Source: Austropuccinia psidii
Lineage: Eukaryota; Basidiomycota; Pucciniomycetes; Pucciniales; Sphaerophragmiaceae
Direction: 5' to 3'
Assembly (NCBI GenBank): GCA_023105745.1
Contig: JALGQZ010000009.1
Coordinates: 46,405,967 to 46,469,966, forward strand
DNA: 64,000 nt
Shown here: positions 58,590 to 64,000 of the stretch, piece after piece
Layout of the letters: every line of letters starts with the position of its first letter
How positions within the stretch are numbered: the first letter of the stretch is position 1
Program-made: the position numbers and the translations under genes
Notes under the pieces: model-generated
Databases searched by the model: none
Told to the model about the DNA's origin: nothing
What the model saw: the letters and a program-made list of their open reading frames with translations, nothing else

Positions 58590-59550
58590 AAGGGCCGAAA
58601 AAGTACAGTAATATTTTTAACTAGATAAAACACCTCAGTATTATGATAAAATAGAGTGATATGAGATAAAATCTTTTCAAATTTAGAATAGAGAAATTCT
58701 ATGAATAGTTGGAACTAAGTGTTGCGTGAAAGTCCAATAAGCCTGTTTTTAGGAGAATCCTCCCTGCCTCCTCTTGAGCTCTTCCGCTTTTATCGGAAAC
58801 CACCCGGCACGGCCTACCACCATATAATGTAATATTTCCTTGATCTCAAAGGGGACCCATCATCCATAAGTAATCATATTTGGTAACGTTTCCGCCTCCC
58901 CATTGTCACATTTTGTGAATTATCCAAACTGCCAATATATGCATTGAAATTCCACAGCATTGTACATCTGTAAAGGGGTATATTCATGAAGGATTTACCC
59001 ACAAAAGAGACATCACCTTTTCAAGAAAGGCGAGACAATCCAAATCACATTCCAACCGATTAAAAGCCTGCTGCACTCAAACCAAATACCAAGACTTTAG
59101 CTGCACTCCAACCCCTTATGTAATAGAGTTATATCGTTATGTCTGTAATAAGGTTTAAGCCATGTACGATGGCGTGCCAGCATACATGGTTTGAATGTCA
59201 ATCCCCTCAAATCAATGTTGACACATCCCTATTGGAACACCCCTCAAGGGTCAAAACCGCAGTATCGCCATGTGTAAATAAAATAGAATATGTATGAGCA
59301 TTGAGCAGCATGGCATTTTACCCAATTAAACTCCTAACCAATTCCGCCATCCAGATAAGACATGTTACACTCCATCAGCTGCAGCTCACGCACCATTACA
59401 AATGGGATAAAATTCTCAGATGGCTCAAATCATCTCCCCCTTCATAAATAATCACTCAATTTTTTTTCCAATTAATAACACTCCTAAACACTTTCACATC
59501 AGCCATAGATATTTATACACAAACCAACTGTACTCCCAATTCCTGCAACA
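58590..59550. promoter_or_regulatory. Divergent promoter with palindrome a (59161-59188), copy 2
   Basis: Equivalent of 11559-12519. The palindrome has one CG changed to CA. A TATTTATAC lies about 35 bp before the transposase ATG. Confidence 0.55.
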
Positions 59551-62500
59551 ATGACAACCTGCCGCTATTCCTCAATGCGTATATGCATGTGTCAACACTG
59601 CTCAACTCAAACACACTCTTCCCCTGAGGGTGATAGGCCTGGAGTTGCCTTCACACCTTTCCAATATAAACAGCACATTAAAAAGCTCAAATCAACCATT
59701 GCACCCAAATCTCTTCCAAACATCCCTACTTCTGCATCAGGATATGAGTGCCCACAAATTCTTTTGGATCAAATATTCCCAGCTGATTATTCACCATTGA
59801 CCCAAAGCACCTTCTCCACAGCACCGGGGCTCAATTCAATTGCACAGAAACCATACAGCAGCAGTCAAACCCTTCCTCCACAAGACCTTGGAATGATAAT
59901 ATCTGCCATTCTATCATTAAGGTATAATATACCCCGCCGGGCTTCACGCATTCTCAACCCCGCCCTAAACCTGCTGATCAAGTCCAGCATCTCAAGCTCC
60001 GGTGGTCCCCCCATTCCTGCATTCCATATACCTCAAGATCTCAGTACCATATTTGAACATCTCCAATTGGAGCCAGTGATTCAAAACTATATATGTTGTC
60101 CTCAATGTTTCTCTCTTAATGGCCTTACTGAATCAGTCACAACTGACCAACCCCACTGTCAATGCCATAATGACCCAAATGATCATGATCCCCCTTGCAC
60201 ACAATCATTAGGCAAATTCATCTATTCATTTGAACCCCACACCCAAAACACAACCAACATGAAGCAAAAATTTATACCAACAAAACATTTCATTTATCAA
60301 CCATTCAAAAATTGGCTTGCCAGATTTCTCCAGCGGGCTGGAATTATGGACATTCTGCATCAACATCAACAATCCCAAACTCCCGAAGATTCCCCAAAAT
60401 GTGACGTCTGGGATGGATTGGTCTGGAGACGCTTCACTGGCACTAGAAATATCCATGACCCCCCATTCATGTCCATTCCTGGTGCATTGGCCTTCCCCAT
60501 TTATGTGGACTGGTTTAATGCACATGGAAAGTCAACCCGGTTGGCCAGCATTGGACCTATCATGCTTATTTGTCTTAATCTCCCCCCAAGTGAAAGATTG
60601 AAGCCAGAGAATGTCTATGTTTCAGGAATCATCCCTGGTCCGAAGGAGCCAACTTCCCTTCAATTGAATTCTTTATTAATGCCACTCATCAACGAGTTCA
60701 AAGAGCTATGGCAAGGTTATCATTTTTCACCCACCTCAACAGGTCCTTCAGGATCCTTTATCTGTGTTGCCATTCTCACAGCCATTGCGGATGTGGTTGC
60801 CATGCGCAAGCTTACTGGATTTATTTCCCATTCAGGCAACCACTTTTGTAATTTTTGCACCATTCACAAAGCTCAAATTGAAGAAATTGGTCCTCAATTT
60901 CACTACACACGCTCATATCAAAATCATAAATCAACCATTGCCAAATGGCTTCGGGCAACCCCACAACAAAGACAAGCAATTTTCTCTGAGTATGGAGTGC
61001 AATATTCAATTTTAGAAGACCTTCCATATTGGGATGCAACCAGAATGGTTAATCTTGACATAATGCATAATTTAATACTTGGAATTTTCAAGGATCATGC
61101 AACTTTCAAATTGTGCATTCCAGAGTCCAAATCAAAAATTTACCTCAGGTCCCGCAGGAAATCCAATGACACCAACAGTTCAGACTCAGATTCCATGACC
61201 TCCAACAGCTCTCTTGAAAAAATCACATTGAGAGAGGCCCGCTCCCTGAGAAGAGACGCAGCAAAAATAATAAATGAGCCACTCCCCACTACTTCCCAAT
61301 GCCCACCCCTCACACGGAACATCCATCTAGTGGTTCTGCGGAGATTCCTTCATTTGATGCCGATTATATCCCCACTTCTGAAATCCCCTCTGAATTGGAT
61401 ATCACTGCACTGAGTGATCACCAGATCAAGGGTGAGGCTCTGGAGCATCTCCGTCAAATCATCTCTGAGACGATAATTCCCTCATCATGGACAAGAGTAC
61501 CTCGCAACATGGGTTCCCCCTCTCATGGTAGCTTAAACGCCGCTGAATGGGCTCTCTTATATAAGGTCTATATTCCATTTTTAATGCTCAGTCAACAGAT
61601 GTCATTAGATGTACACCAATCCGCGAACATTCAAAGAAAAATGGGTCAGTCAGAAGAACTTGCAAATGAACTAACCAAGAATACATTCCATTTGATTAGT
61701 GCTATCAACATTGCCACAAGTTGGACTGTTTCAATAGGAGATGCGACTGCATTTGCTGAGCATTGGAAAAAATTGCGCCTTTCCAATCAACTCCTGTTCC
61801 CAAAACAGAAAAGTAAACCAAATCATCATTTTGCTGATCATATTCCCGAACTCTTCCAACGTTGGGGCCCAGCACAAGCCTCAGCCACATGGGGTTATGA
61901 GCGCTTGATTGGAGTATTTGCAAAAATGCCAACAAATAACAAAATATGTACGTCAATTAATAAGATCAATATATTCACATTGATTAAACACCTGAACTGA
62001 ATAAGATTAACTTCTTGCAACTCTGAATAGATGATATAGATAAAACCTTACTTCAACATATCTGTTGATGTTCCAACCTTTCCGTTCTCCTGAAATCCCC
62101 ATCTGTGCCATGTGAAATAAAACAGCTTTTTGAATCACAGCCACCTGCCCTGTTCAATGACCATAAATATAACAAACCATCCTGCCATGACCAAGAAAAT
62201 TATGATTGCCTGGTTGAGTACTTACAGAATTTTCATGCAACAAGGGAAATAGTTGATTGGATCAGCTTAGACACTACCGTGCAATCCACAACTCATCCCA
62301 CTTCAAGGATTGTCTCACCTTGGTATTTTCCAGTTTCAAACATTAATATTGGGAACAATATATTTTCACCTGAATCCAAAAATGTCAGCAACAGTGTGAT
62401 ATGTTTTCTGAGGGGCAACTCACAACGATTTGGTATTATTAATAGCATTTTTAAAGTCTCTGAGCCATCTAGCATACTGAACAATAACTTCCTGATCTTA

Positions 62501-62692
62501 AAAACTTTGAAGATTGATGTGAATTTCTTACCAGATTGGCCGCATCTGAATATTTATAAAGCTGTTGGTTTTGATGATGGACACTTGATTATATCTCAAG
62601 AAGAAAGAGAAGGTAACTGTGGATTGTATGATAACAAAGTTCTGTCATGTGGACTGCTTGTAATGATAAAGCCGTTATTTCATGAAATTTAG
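59551..62692 (+). pseudogene. Plavaka-like transposase, copy 2, broken
   Basis: Equivalent of 8395-11558. A 19-nt deletion near 61296, between two ACTACTTC direct repeats present in copy 1, shifts the frame after about 580 codons. A CGA to TGA change near 62066 adds a stop at the start of exon 2. The DWFN and GIIPGPKEP blocks are intact before the break. This copy should depend on copy 1 or another source for transposase. Confidence 0.88.
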
Positions 62693-63395
62693 TCTACAGA
62701 AATGCAAATCTCTCAGATTCATTAGCAATTTGGCTAGTGAAATAACTGCCTCAAGATTTAGTGACAGAGACATGCCATTGTGACAAACAAAGCCCATTAT
62801 TTCACATTGCCACAAAGAACTTACTATTTTGACATTGGGTACAGTGTGAATAAGCCAAGTTCAATGATCAAATGACCCACACACTCACCTTTCACAGCAT
62901 CCAAAATTTCTAACTGCGCCATCATCATGTTGGAAGGGGAAGCGGCCCCTGCGCACCCACACGCGCACACGCCAATGCACACGCAAGCGCACCCGCACCC
63001 ACACACGCCAATGCACACGCAAGCGCACCCGCACCCGCACACGCGGTTATGTGCGGCGGGCTCTACCAGTCTCACCTGCAAAACGACAATCCCGCTCAGG
63101 CGGAGTCCTTTTATGGATGACCTGGTGAAGTCAAACCCCCCGCCTACATCAAGACTGGCTGAAGGACCTCTTTGATGTGTGTTTGTGCAAACAGGCGGGT
63201 CTTGTGTAATTTTTACCAACCATCGGACGGTTGCGGGATGATCAGGTGGTGAGGAATCTGATTTGAAGGCACAGGGGAACCAATATTGGTGGATGTCACA
63301 GGATTTGGTGTAAGACAAGAGTGTGACGTGTGCTCGACGTTCGCTTGATTTTTGCTTGACGTGAGCTCGACTTTTATCCTGCTTGACGTTTGCTT
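62693..63395. repeat. Transposase-end subterminal region, copy 2
   Basis: One GT-rich unit of the 200-bp type (about 62930-63145) and the ACGTCAAGC repeats (about 63330-63396). The minus-strand 253-aa frame across it is a repeat by-product. Confidence 0.7.
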
Positions 63396-63441
63396 GACGT
63401 GAAGTCAATCGCCGATGATTGACACGAGATTCGCCCTGGTG
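63396..63441 (-). repeat. Terminal inverted repeat, transposase end, copy 2
   Basis: Reverse complement of 7210-7255 with one or two differences. Confidence 0.9.
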
Positions 63442-64000
63442 TGTGCTGTCTTGGGGTTCTACGGTCCATGGTACGTGGTCCGTAGTCTGTGGGCTGTGGG
63501 GGCTATTGGAGGCCCCCTGGGCCCAATTTATCTGGGGACTCAGGGCTTCCATGGAGCGAAAAAATGGCCCATGGTACATTCTCACCTACATGGCCTGAAC
63601 CCATTGAGGGGGTCCAGGACCATCAAGATCCTGGCCTCCCCAAAGCTGCAGGGGAGGCCCTGGGTGATGAATTCAGCCCCAAAGGGGTATGAATCCTCAC
63701 CTTAGAGGCTTTGAGGGGGGGCATAAATGAGCTATGGCCCCCATTTCCTTGAGGTCAATTTCTTTTGATTGGAAGTGGACTGATTCTGACATCTTGAATC
63801 TTCTGCTTGCATATTCTTCAGTTATGATTTCCAAACTGACTTAACTCACTGAATCTTCTCCTTCTGCACCGCCACCATCTGTTCTTTGTGGTTCTGGAGT
63901 CCTCAGTTGATTATCTTCACCCTCCATGGCTTTTTCTGGTCACTTTGATCTGTCCCAAACCTATGATGGATACAGGGAAGTTGAAATTCTTGATCCTTCC
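63442..64000 (-). pseudogene. Retroelement-like region interrupted by giant copy 2
   Basis: On the minus strand an ATG near 63927 starts MEGEDNQLRTPEPQRTDGG and ends at GTGAGTTAAG, a possible first exon and donor. Closer to the transposon, MEALSPQINWAQGAS and TTDHVPWTVEPQDS read up to 63442 and continue in the same frame at 41509 (MAKNGYIFKNINKIT) once the transposon and one tgt are removed. The family is not recognised; it is probably a gag-like gene of a degenerate element. Confidence 0.4.

Larger units (their letters stand above)
41510..63441 (+). mobile_element. Giant Plavaka-like (CACTA/CMC) DNA transposon, copy 2, 21,932 bp
   Basis: An inverted copy of 7210-28293 with the same ends, genes and order. 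Differences are a 1438-bp solo LTR insertion (42369-43806), fewer 200-bp units near the transposase end, and many point changes. The TET-like proteins differ at 21 of 330 aligned residues by my count. Five of the six genes are broken; only the TET-like gene is open. The terminal repeats are 41510-41555 and 63396-63441. It may still be movable in trans because both ends look intact. Confidence 0.93.

Noticed and set aside
62824..63585. 253-codon minus-strand frame crossing the transposon end
   Set aside because: It runs through the terminal repeat and GT-rich unit into flanking DNA. The flanking part is described separately; the internal part is repeat by-product.
1..64000. tRNA, rRNA or conserved host genes
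   Set aside because: I scanned by eye for tRNA arms, rRNA signatures and familiar housekeeping motifs and found none; tRNAscan-SE and Infernal would be decisive.

Overview
This window is eukaryotic and almost entirely made of transposable elements. Introns are short (about 60-130 bp, GT...AG, one with a TACTAAC branch site). Intergenic DNA is very AT-rich. The proteins (a TET-like 2OG-Fe(II) oxygenase, a Plavaka-type transposase, a permuted Cys6 cluster, gag-protease retroelements) fit a basidiomycete, most likely a rust fungus (Pucciniales); the lineage is inference. I see no ordinary host gene, rRNA, tRNA or CRISPR array.

The dominant features are two copies of one giant DNA transposon, in opposite orientation and 13.2 kb apart: copy 1 at 7210-28293 (21.1 kb) and copy 2 at 41510-63441 (21.9 kb). 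Each is bounded by a 46-bp terminal inverted repeat starting CACCAGGGCGAATC and by a perfect 3-bp target-site duplication (aaa; tgt), as expected for the CACTA/CMC group. From the transposase end each copy holds: GT-rich and ACGTCAAGC subterminal repeats; a two-exon Plavaka-like transposase; a divergent four-exon gene of unknown function (WRS family); a four-exon SNF2 ATPase; a 3-kb regulatory region with a 371-bp duplication; a gene with a permuted Cys6 cluster; a minisatellite; a TET/JBP-like dioxygenase; a four-exon gene of unknown function; a second minisatellite; and the far terminus. A CpG-containing palindrome (half site TGTACGGTGGCA, a CGG-N10-CCG arrangement) recurs six times per copy, five of them upstream of element genes. 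Together these suggest a transposon that carries its own chromatin, DNA-modification and DNA-binding kit.

Copy 1 keeps an open transposase (1026 aa), WRS gene, SNF2 gene and TET gene. Its gene 5 has one TGA, and its Cys6 gene has a 2-nt indel near the 3' end. Copy 2 is broken in every gene except the TET-like one. Several breaks are CGA to TGA changes, as expected from CpG deamination. Copy 2 also contains a 1438-bp solo LTR with a 5-bp TSD (ttctc).

The surroundings are nested retroelements. Element A (minus strand: gag, protease, RT at 1-2842 and 37976-39151) was split inside gag by element B (2843-37975). B has 2.2-kb LTRs, a 4-bp atac duplication and a decayed gag-protease region without recognisable RT. 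B in turn was hit by giant copy 1. Copy 2 sits in a further degenerate retroelement-like region (40939-41509 plus 63442-64000). AT-rich stretches at 5041-7209, 28294-31036 and 39152-40193 are mostly simple sequence; one small spliced gene (29355-29994) with a TATA box lies in the second of these.
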